Assembly: GCA_038373885.1 (NCBI GenBank)
Contig: JAWZYV010014418.1
Location: forward strand, 930,001-994,000
Direction: 5' to 3'
DNA: 64,000 nucleotides
From: Cheiracanthium punctorium
Lineage: Eukaryota > Arthropoda > Arachnida > Araneae > Cheiracanthiidae
The position numbers and the translations under genes are program-made. Positions 34,918 to 47,519 of the stretch are shown here, piece by piece (the stretch's first letter is position 1; each line of letters starts with the position of its first letter). The notes below the pieces were generated by a model, which worked only from the letters and a program-made list of their open reading frames with translations, made no database searches and had not been told where the DNA came from.

Positions 34918-35313
34918 ACGGAGGCTGTAACCTCCAGACAGGTGAAAGCAGGCATGATTATTTTCGCACTTCATAATTTTAAATTTAGATTGTTATATGC
35001 GAAGAACATTAAACTGGATTTTCATCGTAGTATTTTACACTGAAACCCGCTTAAAATATTCTGGTCAGCTAAGGGTCTTCCGAGTTCCACAGTAGTAGTC
35101 CACAGTCCGAGTAGAGCAATTTAAAAAGCACCGTTTCTCCATAACCCTTTACGTTCAAAAAGTGCTTAAAAAAGAAAAAGAAGCCGCACAAGTCCGTTTC
35201 CAAATTATGAAGCATGATTTTCCGGAAATATCCACTCGACGTAATTACAACTTCTCCCCTCCACGTTTAAAAGTCGCGCCAGGTATAACACCCCTCCTTC
35301 ACAAAGCCGAAGC

Positions 35314-35351
35314 ATGAGTTTTGTGACGTATGCTGATGGGACCGAAGGCAA
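35314..35351 (+). CDS. Candidate first coding exon
   Basis: An ATG in fair initiation context (A at -3) opens a 38-base frame, MSFVTYADGTEG plus two bases, ending at a strong donor (AA followed by GTAAGT). The 250 bases upstream are less AT-rich than average and could be a promoter or 5' leader. It lies 1.2 kb before the promoter-like triplication on the same strand. It is too short to classify. Confidence 0.25.
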
Positions 35352-36123
35352 GTAAGTGGGTGGATAGCCGGGATAGCGCGATAAAACAAAAAATGCTAGC
35401 GTATGTAATTTTGTAAATATTTTTTAGTTTGAGTGATACTTTTGATCATAATTATTCACGATATTTCGTAAAAGAAATTTATGTTATGATCACTTATTTT
35501 CCGTGCATATCAATTTTAAAGTGAAGTTCATATGTAAACCATACTAATTTTTAATGCTTACATATTAACAGTTATTTGACCCTAAATCCGCAAGAATTTT
35601 TAGTTTTCTTTAAACAGTATTATTTTTATCTAGGTATATGATATATTAATGTTATTTACATAATTATCATCGAATGATTAAATTTATTAGAAGTGATTTC
35701 TTTTTTTTTTTAATTCGTAGAAAGTTAATTTGTGTTATAATTTAATAAACCCTTAAAAAATGTTTAAACGAAATATGCATGTATACAATTTTACCATAAA
35801 ATTAAATAAAATTTAGTTTTTCAATTAAAATAAAATCATGAAATTCTTTCCTGAATTTTTAAAAATGTAACTCCCCCCCACACACACAAAAAAAGGGGGG
35901 GATTTGCATTGTTATGCATTTTGCTTTAAACATCATCTTTTTTAATTAATTATTATAATATTCTCTACTTTCTTCTTCTTCTTCTTCTTTTTTATTTATT
36001 TTTTTTTTTTTGTAAAAGTTGTGTCAAATGTTTAATAATCAGAAAGAAAAAAAGAATGTTACAAACTAATTTTATTATGTTGAAAATGTGTGTTTGCATA
36101 AAATTATTTCATGGTGGACACGA

Positions 36124-36212
36124 TTATTATATATTGTACTTGATATACATACTATTATATATTGTACTTGATACTATCTATTATATATTGTACTTGAATA
36201 TACATACATATA
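36124..36212 (+). repeat. Three-copy ~30-bp tandem repeat
   Basis: ATTATATATTGTACTTGA occurs three times in a row, separated by short TACATAC- or CTATCT-like spacers. Confidence 0.85.
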
Positions 36213-36499
36213 TTTGTTTATTAGTTCCTTTAATTATTTTGGGAAAAAATGCATTTATTAATTGTATCTGAGCCGCTCTCTTCTCTACCCTACCCGCAAA
36301 CTCATTAGAAATTTTGTAGAAGAAAGTTTTGCCAGCAATTGAAACCAATACCTGCATTCCCAAGGGCTGAATGAGAAATCGAATGTTTTAGCTATCCTGA
36401 TTAAAATAATTAGCAAAAATCAACACGGGTTAGAATTTTCCCTCGCATTTCGTTCGATCTTGATTCCGTTTCACTTTGTTTTTTTCTTGTTTCGTCGAC

Positions 36500-36860
36500 A
36501 ACCTGGTTTGCCTCTCCCCACCCGCTAGGCAGTCGGCTCGGTCTGCGTTTTGATTGGCTCAAAGTTGGTCCGTTCGACGCAGTTCGGAATTTTCTCCCAC
36601 CATACTGTCACAAACTAGCTTTTGAACGTGTTCGCGCGAGTTATACTGTTTTTGCGCTCCGCGGTTCTTCTTTAAAAGGAATGTGCTTTTAGTGTTATGT
36701 GATAATTTCTGTTTTTTTTTTTTTTTGCGGGGAAATTGTGGTGTGGTGATTGCAAAATATATATTTATGTTTACCTACTGGATTGTATTTCCTGACCAGA
36801 ATTGTTTTCTCCTGTGATATGCATCGGACTGATTTCTAGTGATATACATGGAATTAATAG
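36500..36860 (+). promoter_or_regulatory. Tandem unit A: candidate promoter and non-coding first exon
   Basis: A CpG-containing, GC-richer segment carries an inverted CCAAT box (TTTGATTGGCTC). The conserved block follows: TTCGGAATTTTCTCCCACC, then CACAAACTAGCTTTTGAAC, then TTTGCGCTCC. It ends at a donor-like ATAG followed by GTTAGT after GTGATATACATG. Two diverged relatives at 38.2 and 39.4 kb keep the same block order. No conserved open frame runs through all copies, so the block reads as regulatory or untranslated DNA. Promoter function is inference. Confidence 0.4.
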
Positions 36861-37056
36861 GTTAGTGATTTTTAATTAATATCGTTAATTTATTTTAGTA
36901 TTATGGCTCTAGTTATAATATATGTATATTATGTATTATATGTATAGTATAGTGCAGTTGTTACCTAAATTTTGTATAGCTATTAGTATAAATAGTATTA
37001 TATTAGTTTTAATATATTCTCTTTTACATTTTTAATTGAAATATTGTAAGCTGTAC

Positions 37057-37237
37057 CTTGTTTACTTGCGTAATAGTCGCACCTTTCTTTTTGCCAATTT
37101 TTCATGATGAAAGTCTGGGTGCGACTATTTTGCGGGGAAAATTCACTACATAATATTCTAACTCTAAAGTTATTTTTTCTGCTTCAAAACGGGGGTTCGA
37201 CTATTATGCGAGAGCGACTAATAAGCGAGTAAACAAG
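37057..37237. repeat. MITE-F, 181 bp, inside unit A
   Basis: The left end CTTGTTTACTTGCGTAATAG and right end with GACTAATAAGCGAGTAAACAAG-type complement pair over about 25 bp with few mismatches. The motif GCGACTATTATGCG recurs internally. It accounts for part of the extra length of unit A over unit B. Confidence 0.7.
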
Positions 37238-37821
37238 TTGGTTATTTTTGTAAAAGAGGAAAAAATCGATTTACGATATCATTGTTGATTTAGAGTAATA
37301 TAGCCAAGTAATAATAATAGAACTATCATATTAATAATTTCGGTACGGAGAAAAGGGTATTTATATTGGTCTTGTGGGTTTACAGTTTCATACATGAGAG
37401 ATTTATACTAATACGCAGGTTTATTTAATAATTTTTGCAATGATAAAAATACTATTTATACTAACTCTGTAATATAAGAGATAAAGGTTTACTAAGAAAT
37501 CGCATGTTGTGTGATCACAATAAACAAGTGTGTTATGACAAACTCACCAAAAATTCACTCTACACTTATTACTGTGTAAAAAATTCAATGCGGGTATTAA
37601 CATTTCAGAAAAGCGACCGTAAAACTGTGTCGGTGAATTTATCGAAAGTTCCTGGAAACTTTGACTTGCAATTGTTTATGTAAATTTATTATACGATATT
37701 TTGATAGTATTTATTGATTTACGAATTTCAAACATTTTTCCCCCACTAAGACATTATATTTCGTATTTCTAATTGGGATTTTCTACAATAACAAAACGAT
37801 GTTTTTAACAATTCTATCAAA

Positions 37822-37876
37822 CCTTGGGTCCGGGTTCGATTTCCGGCTTGGGCTAGCCGGAAATCTTTCCGCCTTA
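37822..37876 (+). repeat. Truncated tRNA-like SINE tail with poly(A)
   Basis: A B box-like GGTCCGGGTTCGATTTCC is followed by a small hairpin (CCGGCTTGGGCTAGCCGG) and a 14-base A run. No A box is seen upstream. It is probably a 5'-truncated retroposon. Confidence 0.45.
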
Positions 37877-38124
37877 AAAAAAAAAAAAATGTTAGATACA
37901 GATTAGAAAAATTTCTTTGTCATTATTAGCAGGTTGATTTTTGACACATTTACCTGTTGTTGGATACGCTTAAAAAAGTTTTTAATATACTGCTAATGAT
38001 GTAGAATATTTACACGATATATATTTTAAAACTATATATTTTGGCTGACTTTCGTTTGCATCCATACTTGGAGAGCATTTATGGTGCTATGAGTGAAAAA
38101 TTATAATAATCATGCATTATTGGG

Positions 38125-38482
38125 GTCAGTCATGACGCAAGGATGGTTATCCGTATTCTGGCCCTTTTAGTAATCCTTTATACAAAACCTGTACTTACAA
38201 AATAACTATTCCTTGGATAGTATTCTTCGGCTAAACTTCGGCGCTCTTCTCGTGTCGAGATTGGCGGAAAATTCGTATGTCCGAAGAGTGCAGGTTTTTT
38301 TCCCACCGTACCTTCACAAACTAGCTTTTGAGCTTTTTCACAGGAGTTGTACCGTTTGTGCGCTCCGAGTTTCTTCTTTAAATGGAATGTGCTTTTTAAA
38401 TAGTGTTTTGCTATATTTTCTGTTTGTGGTAAAATTAATGATCATTAGATTGCATTTTTTGTCGAGTGATATACATGAATCG
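38125..38482 (+). promoter_or_regulatory. Tandem unit B: candidate promoter and non-coding first exon
   Basis: A TATA-like element (CTTTATACAAAACC, near 38,175) is followed by CTATTCCTTGGATAG and an inverted CCAAT box (GAGATTGGCGG). The conserved block CCCACCGTACC, TTCACAAACTAGCTTTTGAG, TTTGTGCGCTCC comes next. The segment GTGATATACATGAATCG abuts a good donor, GTGAGG, at 38,483. A possible short upstream open frame is not conserved between units. It could be the start of an alternative transcript. Confidence 0.42.
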
Positions 38483-39289
38483 GTGAGGAATTTTTAATTC
38501 ATATCGTTTATTTATTTTAGTAATATTGCTTAGAGATCAGTTTTAGTGTAATGGTCAATTAAATCAGTTTTGTACGGAGAAGTTTGAATAGCAATTACAA
38601 TTAATATATTTATTTTAATATATTATCTTATTATTATTATTATTATGGTTAGTAATACAGTTGAAAGATTTTTAACTATGTTGAGAGTAATTTAATAATA
38701 TTTTTAGGGAGAATATAGTGTAAATCTATGATATTAATACTAAATACTGTGATAGTTATTATTTGTAAGACAGAAATAGATCGATCGACGATCATACTAA
38801 ATTTATAGTAATATAAGCCGCATTCCAATAACAATATAATCATCATATTTATTATTAAGAAAAGAGATTTGAATTAGCGTTGACGCGTTATAGATTTCTA
38901 ATATTATAAATGACCGATTTATAACTAAGCGAACGTTAAAAAAAAATTTCCTCCCTCTGACTGTACATTTGACTTCTAATTGTCATTTCTCAAATGTCAA
39001 AAAATGTCATTTCTCAATTGTCAAAAAAAGTCGCGTGCTAAATACTAGAAAAATATTGGTGCTGTTATCAGAATGTTCGCTTTTCCATACATAACCTGGT
39101 GTTAAAAATACTAGGAAAACTTTATAAGTAATTGCTAATGTTACAGAATATTGTACATTATAAGTATAATAAAAAAGTATATGTTTTGGTAAACATTCGG
39201 TTTCATCTCTACTTGGCGAGTTTTGTTGGCGATATTTATGGCGCGATAATTGAAAAATTATGATAACCATGTATTAGTGGGCAGTGGCT

Positions 39290-39569
39290 TGTGACGTCAT
39301 TCGTGACGCAAGTAATGGTAACCCGTTTTCTAACCCTTAAGGTATGGCAACCCTTTATATAAAACCTTTACTTTCAAATTAGCTATTCATTGGATAGTAT
39401 TCACCAGGATTGGTTGTAGTTCGTACTTCCAAAAAGTTCGGAATTTTCTCCCATCACACCTTCCTTCTTAAACTAGCTTTGGAACTTGTACTGATTTAGT
39501 GCTCCGTATGTGCTGACCGCTATAAAGGACTTTGATAGTTAATGAGATTGAAACCAGATTATTATTCAG
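39290..39569 (+). promoter_or_regulatory. Tandem unit C: candidate promoter and first exon (partial)
   Basis: An upstream TGACGTCA palindrome (CRE/ATF type, 39,291-39,299) and a TATA-like TTTATATAAAACC near 39,354 lead into CTATTCATTGGATAG, ATTGG, TTCGGAATTTTCTCCCATCA and AACTAGCTTTGGAAC. Each matches units A and B. The unit ends at a donor-like TTCAG followed by GTATTC. The later part of the unit seen in A and B is not recognisable beyond this point. Confidence 0.42.
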
Positions 39570-39929
39570 GTATTCTATTTTATTTTTCCTATTAGTCGTT
39601 TTAATTTGAAATAGTCATTGTTAACCTTTTGATTAGAAGTGCTATATATTATTTATATTGCAATTAATGCTTCTTAATTTAGGTGTTTTTGTATGATGCT
39701 ATTTTTTAATGTATTTGTAGTTTGTATGATTAGATTTATTATTTATATAAATAAAGCGTGACTTGTTTGTACATTACTTGAAATTTAAAAGAAAAGTTTA
39801 AAATTTATTGTTTTAAATTGCAGTGTTTTGAAATTTATTCCTAAAAAAAAAAAGATCTCGATATTTATTGTCTTAGTCGTCGACCATCATGTTATTAAAT
39901 TTTATTTTGTTCTCTTAAGCAGTTTTTGA

Positions 39930-40250
39930 GGGATAGCGTGATGAGGAAACAAATATTTACACATTTTGAATAAATTTTATTAAAATCCCAGACTCTTATC
40001 AAAAAATTTTGACGCCTATAATTTAAGTTGTGGACCATCTATTATGCCCAGTTTCATTTCATTCGCTTTTTTCGTTTTAACGTGATGCGTAAACAAAAAA
40101 TTTAAGCAGTTACAATTTTCGAAAACTTTCAAAATCTAATCAAACTTTTTAAATACTTCAACGCCTATAGTTTAAGTTGAGTGACCACCTATCAAATGTC
40201 ACCAAATTTCATTTCATTTGCTTCAATCATTTTTACGTGATGCGGAAGAA
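39930..40250 (-). repeat. ~157-bp minisatellite array, cluster 2
   Basis: On the minus strand about two units repeat GAAGCAAATGAAATGAAAT, TTTGGTGACATTTGATAGG and TTAGATTTTGAAAGTTTT. They match the units of clusters 1 and 3. The array ends at a purine-rich tract at 40,250-40,275. Confidence 0.7.
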
Positions 40251-42324
40251 AGAAAGAAAAAAAAAAAAAAAAAGAAAAGCCACACACACACACTTTTTCT
40301 TGGGGAGGGGGGGGGTCGGTCGTATTGGGTTCCCATGTGTTTGGAAAAGATAGAAATCGCGAAATTTTTTAATTCCAAGTAATGTACAGTCAAAATTCTA
40401 ATTTTATTTACATAAATTACATGACTAGTAGAGTCTGATGAGTCAAATTTGACAAGTGTTTGTAAAGTTGGCCTATGGCATAAATCATCGAACATAAACA
40501 AATTGAGGACACGTGAATAATAATAATAACAAAATGTTCCTTCTGCTCAATAGGCATAATATGACCTGAAAACTTAAGAAATTAAATGATAGTTTTAATC
40601 ATTTTTGAATATTTCCATATTAAAAATGCCAGTTATTTAAATGAAAATCATTTTTGCGATCTCGTACTTTTATCCTACGCTAGTTTAATTGAATATAAAT
40701 TTAATGTTTGTCATAACTAAAGAAATTATTTCATAATTTCTAACCATAAGTATTAAAAAAAAGAATCACAAAATGACTTTTGAACAAAGTACTTTTATTT
40801 AAATTTGAATTCCCGCAAAGTTCCCAGTGCTTCAGGTTGGGGGCGCTGTATCAAATTTTGTCTAGATTCAATGAGAGGTGTAGACGTCTATATAGAACAG
40901 ATATACAGACAGACAAAAAAAAAGCAATTTTATATATTATAAATATTTATGGATACTTAATATTTATACACTAACAGCGCATCTAGTTTTTAAAGAATGG
41001 GGTGAGCAGTAATTATTGTTCTTGAGAGAAAAATATCAGGCATGTTCAGTTTCATAACTCATAAGCAAATCGATAACTTTCATGAAAGCGAGTTGAAACT
41101 GCAATTTTCTAATCGTAATAGATAAATTTGAAAATGATTATTTTCCGATATCTGTGGACTGAAGAGTAAATGATTATGCGGTGAATCATCTGCGTAAGGG
41201 AGTAGTAATAATAAAAATATGCAGCTCATGGCGTAATCACATTGTCATTACAAATACAGTATTGAGTAATCAAGTGTATATGTAAAATTCCATTTTTAAT
41301 TTGAGAATTCTGTGTAATTGGTCTATTTTCTCTGTAGAAACGTGTCAAATAAAATAGAATAACACATTGTTATAAAAAATAAAACTCACGAATTCTGCAA
41401 AATAAAATTCACGAAATTCTTATCAATTTTTCATTTTTTTTTCTAGTAAAATTATGGGAATGACCATTAATTGAATTAAATAACCTTGAGATAAATCTTG
41501 TCAAAATCCCCGAGAATGTTATATTTCTTTCAGTAGGCCGCACTTTCAAATTTTTTTAAATGCCATAAATTTTTTTTCAATTTTTCATTACTTTTTATCA
41601 TTATAGGCTCATTACTTGTAAAAATACATGGTACAGCTTGTGAAGAGACATTCTAAATTTTTTCGAGTATCACACGCAATTGAAATTTATTAAAAAGCTG
41701 CTTGAGTTTTTTAAATAATGACCATAAACTGTTGCTTTAATAAATCCGTCAAAAATTCGATTGGTTTCTATAAAGCATGCAAGTTTCTTTTAATTATAGT
41801 TTAAAAAAACACTATTGTCATTTTCTTTTTAAAATCTGGCTTGAATTTATCTTGTTAGGGTATTCTTTAACTTCTCTCTCTCTCTCTCTGTTTTTAAGAG
41901 TTTAACTATATCATAAACAATACCATTTCATAAAAATTTTCAATAATGCATTGCACTTTCTCCCTTTTTTTAACGAAATATTTTATTTTAACTAGCTTTT
42001 GAAAACGAATATTAAATGTTCAGTTTTTTCCCCCCAAGTATTGTCTTTTGGCAAGGATGTTTGAATGAAAGGAAGATGAGTTTTCCAGTTTTTTTTTCTT
42101 CTTAAAACAACATACAATTATGACATACATCTCTAAAGAGTCATTGTCTTGGAAATCAAACGTTCGTATTCACTTCATCGCAAACAATTTTTAAGGCTTT
42201 CTTTTTCGTAAATTTACAACAATTAATAGTTTTTTTAATCAGTTGCTTTCTAGGATGTAAAAGTGAGAGCTGGGTTATGGTTATGTATTTTTAAAATATG
42301 GATATGTATTTTCATCCTTTGATT

Positions 42325-42325
<1 letters not shown>

Positions 42326-42376
<51 letters not shown>
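42326..42376. repeat. (TC)n microsatellite
   Basis: About 25 uninterrupted TC units followed by a C run. Confidence 0.95.
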
Positions 42377-42378
<2 letters not shown>

Positions 42379-43730
42379 CCCACCACACCTCCACCAGTCT
42401 AAAAAATATTCTTAACAATAGAATTATATATATTAACGATATATTAAAGATAGAAATAAAAACAAGATCCTTGTACATGTATCCTTGTAAACAAGATCCT
42501 TGTCTTGTACTTAAAAAAGAAAAAAATCTACGTTTTATTCACTACAGTTTTAAAAATACACATTTAAGGTAAACAGTAATAAAACAATATGATTTTAAAA
42601 GCCTCAAAATAATATTTAAAAAAAAATTAAAAACTGTACTTTTTTCAGTAATTAAAAAAAATCGCACCCCTGGTGGATCTTAACATGTAATTCTGTTAGA
42701 AATAATTCACATTTGCATTATTTGCCACTTTAAGCTTTCAGTTTGGATACCCGAGTTTTGTTTCTCATTGTTATATTTCTTAAACTTTTACCAACCATAC
42801 TTTTTCAAAACCTAAAACGCGCAGTTTAAAAAAAAAATCTGCTTCACAGATTTCCAACACAAAATAAATGAATTGCATCAGTACTCGAAAATTTTAAAAA
42901 TGTCTTTTTAAATATTATACTATATACTGTAATAAAAGGAAAACATACGCAAGATGTGAAGGTTTCTAAATAAAATAAAATAAACTTAGAATTGCATTTC
43001 ATTTTTTTGAGGGGGGGGGGCGGTAAAATATTTCATGTTTGAGAATTTGTTCTGAAAGTTTTGTAACTGGCATAAGTTTATCGTTTATTTTGAAATATCT
43101 CATGAGCGAAAGTTGGGATGTCTCTGCACGTGAAGAGACAGTCCTTGACGTAATAATTTAGCCCTTGATGTAACTATTTTTTTTTTCTTTCCAAGCTACA
43201 GCCTTAATTTGAGTTTCGCAAACTGAGTTTTCCGCCCAAATATATAGAATATAGATCTTATATATAGTTTATCACAGATATGATATATATAGTTTCATTT
43301 AAATAGATTTCATTTCGAAACCAATAAATAAAAAAATACATGCGCTGCTCCACCACTGTGCTTTAAGATTTTATGAAAGAAAAGCAGAATTTCTGTGGAG
43401 GCGATATTGATCATGAATTTTTAAACTATTGTTGGATCCTCCCAGTTTAGCTTCATTGCTAATTTTTCGAAGATTTTTGTAGAATTTATTTGTTTACCTG
43501 ATGTGCGTTCAGTTTTAATCTAGTTTTATCGCTTGAATTGAATAATTGCATTCTAAAAATGAAATTTGGCGTTTTTCTTAACTACTTAAACTACTTTTAG
43601 AGTTATAACAAAAACATTCAAAAAGGCTTGGCTTAAGAATAAAATAAAAAATAAAATGCTTTGTTGAAAAACCCGCATATATACAGAAACTATTTTACTA
43701 CTAATACAAAAGGTCAGCAACTGAACATTA

Positions 43731-43731
<1 letters not shown>

Positions 43732-43762
<31 letters not shown>
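43732..43762. repeat. poly(A) tract
   Basis: Thirty-one consecutive A bases in AT-rich DNA, with no retroposon body recognisable beside it. Confidence 0.9.
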
Positions 43763-43765
<3 letters not shown>

Positions 43766-44220
43766 CATGCATTTACGTTTTGTAACATTTTAAAAAAAAA
43801 TCTTAAAATGTACAGAAGATGTTCACACATTTTAGAACGATTTTGAAGCCATGTAATTAAAAAATATAGTCTTTGAAAATTAAAGATTAGTATTTATATT
43901 TTAATCTGATAGCCCATTTTTCTGAACTATAAGTTTGCATCGTGATTTTCGGGATAGAAGGGTTAAGAGGTAAAATCATTGGTATTTAAACATAATTTCG
44001 ATACCCCGAAACTATTTCCATCTGTCGGTTGACGCTTGCAGACTTTACGAAATCTACTTTTAGACGACGTGTTTTACCATAGGACAAAACACAATGCAGC
44101 CCACAGTTTGTTTTATAACTTTATACAAAATAGACAATATAAATGAAAAATCTTCTAAAAATACAGCTATCGTACGGCAAAACAATTTGTCGAATTTATG
44201 CGTCAAATCTAGTGGCACTG

Positions 44221-44256
<36 letters not shown>
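44221..44256. repeat. poly(A) tract
   Basis: Thirty-six consecutive A bases. The preceding 200 bases are less AT-rich but show no tRNA-like head or coding frame. Confidence 0.9.
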
Positions 44257-44257
<1 letters not shown>

Positions 44258-45703
44258 ACACCACCGTATTCATACTGTCACACAACAACTGACGTATTTC
44301 GCACATTATTCTTCTTCATCCAAACATCCATGATGATTTCTTGACAGCTTAGACGGAGTCTCATATCAATAGATTGAGATGTTCTGAAAGCCAGTGACAC
44401 GCGGTTAGTTTAACTGGGGTTCAGCTCCTCGTTTACCTTTATCGAAATTGAACAACATCCTACTAAATATGACAATAAAATCCTACGCTGAAAATTTTTA
44501 GCAGCTTTAGCCAGTCAACGAATGCCGGAGAAAGATTACTGCTAAAGTTAATCTTAAATTTTAATCGGTTGATTTTCGAAACTCTTGCTGATATTTTTTC
44601 AAAACATAATCTTTCGTTTAAATATAAAGGTAGACGCGTCGTTTTATATTAAAACAAGACTTCTGCCGTTCACAGCTACACTGCAATAAACCGACAAAAA
44701 TTCCGTATTTATATTATAGTGCTTGTTTTCTCTTCTCCTGTGAAATTTTGAAAATGTTTGATGTCCTCTTTTTTTAATAAACTGATTCACTTATCATCCT
44801 CCAAGTGTACCCGCGGAGAGACGAACCCGCGAATTGCTAAACAAAATTTTAGAAGGCAAGAAGAAAGGGGGAAAAAAGTTTCCTTGTAAGCGAAATAATG
44901 TCTTGTAAAGTTTAGAAATTCTTAAACAGAATGTGGATCGTCTCGCCCCTCAACATCTTCCAATTTACGTTTCTAATTGGAATTGCATTTTATTTATCCT
45001 ACATTTTGTAAAGTGAACTATTATTGAAACCTGATTATGTTTCTGGCGAAAGCAGCTTATTTCCTATGACAACTGTGCATTGTCCCTAGACCTAAATACA
45101 TGCTAGAGAATGGTACTCTGAATAAAAGCCAAAACTTAGCCTTGTGAATCGCGCTCCTCTTGAATTTAAATCCTCCAAGAGGACATCATGGCGTCCTTTT
45201 TCTAAGCCATTTCAAGGAAGTTTTGTCATACGAGTAGGAGTTGATCTTCGGCTTCTGTCTCTCTTATCTCGTGATCTATTCTTTTCAGAAAATACCGCTA
45301 AGAGTTTGTGGCAAGCATCTATTTTCTGTTAGATCATTACTCTGAGAATTAAACATGTGAATGAGAATGTTAGTTTTCTTGAGCTTATTTGAATAAATAA
45401 TACTGCAGCCGAAAAACTGAATATATTTATGGAATTTAAAATTTGCACAAACGCACACGAAACGATCTGCAACGCTGCTTCCTCTACTGAAGAGAAATAA
45501 GCGCTTGTTTTTTTCTCTCACGCCTCTGTTACACTAACTTCGAAGTTGTAGTTTCCCTCCCTCCATTTATTTATTTTTCAACAAATATTGTAGTGTGCCA
45601 TACTACAGTACTTTTGGTGTAGTAAAGAGAGATTAAAGTGAATTTCTATAAATTACATTAAATGAAACTGAAAACTTATACAATAAATACCTCCATTTTA
45701 TAT

Positions 45704-45870
45704 ACGGGGTAACCCCCCCCCCCCTCAAAAAAAAAAAAAAAAAAGAGAAAGAAAAAAGGTAACCCGTTTTAATTCTTTATCCTTAGAGATAAGTGGGCAA
45801 TCTGAATTGAAAAAGACCTCAAAATAAGGTAGGAAAAAGACTACGTTAAGATATTTCAAACTAAAAATTA
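45704..45870. repeat. MITE-A, copy 3, left-end fragment
   Basis: GGTAACCCGTTTTAATTCTTTATCC and the following GATAAGTGGGCAATCTGAAT, AATAAGGTAGGAAAAAGAC match the left arm of the full copies. The first bases are replaced by a C and A run, and the right arm is absent. Confidence 0.7.
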
Positions 45871-46483
45871 TGCATTTTTTTCGATTTCGCATAACAGGAA
45901 ACTTTTTTTGCAGACTTTTTTGGAATTTGAATACGCATTAAAACTCCTTAAATAGTTCTCCACCCAAGACACCTCAAGATTTTAATTTTTTTATATGTTC
46001 ATTGTACTAAACATTAAAATAAGCTTGAAAGTGTGGGGTTGGTGGTTTGCAGGTTAAGGGCCTGTCCCACTCTAAGCCGAGCATACGGTCCCGGGCTCGA
46101 TTCCTACTCACTCCCCAGGCTGTTTTTGTTAGTCCAAATACTGTGCAGTGAAAATATGTACTTAAAATAAATAAAGAACTTGTAACTAGGAACAACTTAG
46201 ATGAAGGCCAAAAGAGCCATAAATATCGATTAACACTGCATCAAGTTTGAGCGTTGGCTAATCTATTAAGTGCAAATGAATCTTAATCCTTTAACTATAT
46301 TTAAACATGACTAACCAGTGACAAATATTATTTGGTCCCTGCCTCATCCTTTATTGAAACTTTTAATTGAATTTTCTATTTTTTTTCTTAATCTATAAAT
46401 ACGTATAGCGGAAAGTTAGCACGTTGCACTTACTGTGCCTTGAATGCATTTATAACACTCCACTTCGTTTTGCTTTTATTTTT

Positions 46484-46780
46484 ATGAATAAAAAACCCGA
46501 GGATTGCTTATGGAAATTCGCCTTTAGATTTCCTCTAATTACGGAGATCCCCTTACCCGAGGCTATACATATATCCACACTTTCTTACCACAATCATGAG
46601 GAGAAACCTGAAGTTCCTGATTGCATACAGTGTTCTAAATACGGGTCCATTTACGTCTCCGAATGTGTGAAATTAAATCTTTTGTCAAGTACACCGTTTA
46701 ATAAGCTTTATTTTCTTGATTGTGTTCCACAAGATTTTTTTCGTTCGTTAATTCCTTCGATTGTTTACTTCCGTAAATAG
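46484..46780 (+). CDS. Open frame of 98 codons, doubtful
   Basis: From ATG 46,484 (MNKKPEDCLWKFAFRF) to a stop at 46,778. It includes EKPEVPDCIQCSKYGSIYVS. Its length is at the limit of what chance gives in this window. No splice context or family resemblance is seen, so I keep it only as a possibility. Confidence 0.15.
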   Translation: MNKKPEDCLWKFAFRFPLITEIPLPEAIHISTLSYHNHEEKPEVPDCIQCSKYGSIYVSECVKLNLLSSTPFNKLYFLDCVPQDFFRSLIPSIVYFRK

Positions 46781-47519
46781 AAAACTACGTTTTGGCGAAG
46801 TGTCCTACATTCGGAAATGTATATTATAATGGCTTTTCTGATAACTAGCTCGGAACATATGGCATATATTTCAAATTTTTTTCCCCCTGCCTCTCTCTCT
46901 CCGGCTATAATATGCTCGGATGCTGTGGTTACGCAATTTTTTCTACTCGATGTCGTTTGTTTCATTTTAATAGCTTTGGGATCAAGACTAATATGGTATT
47001 GTATACAGTCACGGGTTTTAGCGTTCGAATTTCTCTAGCGTCTCAGCTTTCTTCAACTTGTTTGCCTTTTTAATATCGTACGCAAGACTCTGTAGAATAT
47101 TCTCTCATTTTCTTTTTCTTTTTTTTAATTTTATGTGTGACTGCTCATCTGAAGTAATTTACTAAGATACAAAAGCTATTTTTATTCGAGTAAAACGAAG
47201 CTGTTGTTGTTGTTGCTATAAACATAATTCGAAATACATACCCTCTAGATACTTAACTGCACGTCTGAACTCAGTATTCGACCGGCACCGATCCAGCTAA
47301 TAAGAAATTAAATTCATAAGCATCGTGCAAAAAATATTTTTTTCACATAATTATGTAACAATAAAGGGAAAACATACGATCGTAATGTATATATAAATAA
47401 AATTATATCTGTTTTTAAAATATATATCATGTAAATAAAATTAGACTTTTGCCTGTACATTGTACCTGGTATTACAAAATTTTTCAATTTCTATCCGGTT
47501 CAAGCACCTAGGAATCCAG

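Larger units (their letters stand above)
40280..45700. other. AT-rich spacer, no gene seen
   Basis: It contains homopolymers and dinucleotide runs listed separately. An open frame at 45,144-45,332 (with SSKRTSWRPFSKPFQGSFV) has balanced codons but no clear splice support. I find no other coding, RNA or repeat signal. Confidence 0.35.

Noticed and set aside
38213..38497. 94-codon frame across tandem unit B
   Set aside because: Non-ATG start, and the same blocks in units A and C carry indels that break the frame, so the conserved part is not coding.
46040..46110. tRNA-like A and B boxes (GTTTGCAGGTTAAGG and CGGGCTCGATTCC)
   Set aside because: Spacing is loose and no cloverleaf stems pair. At most a SINE head relic, too weak to list as a feature.
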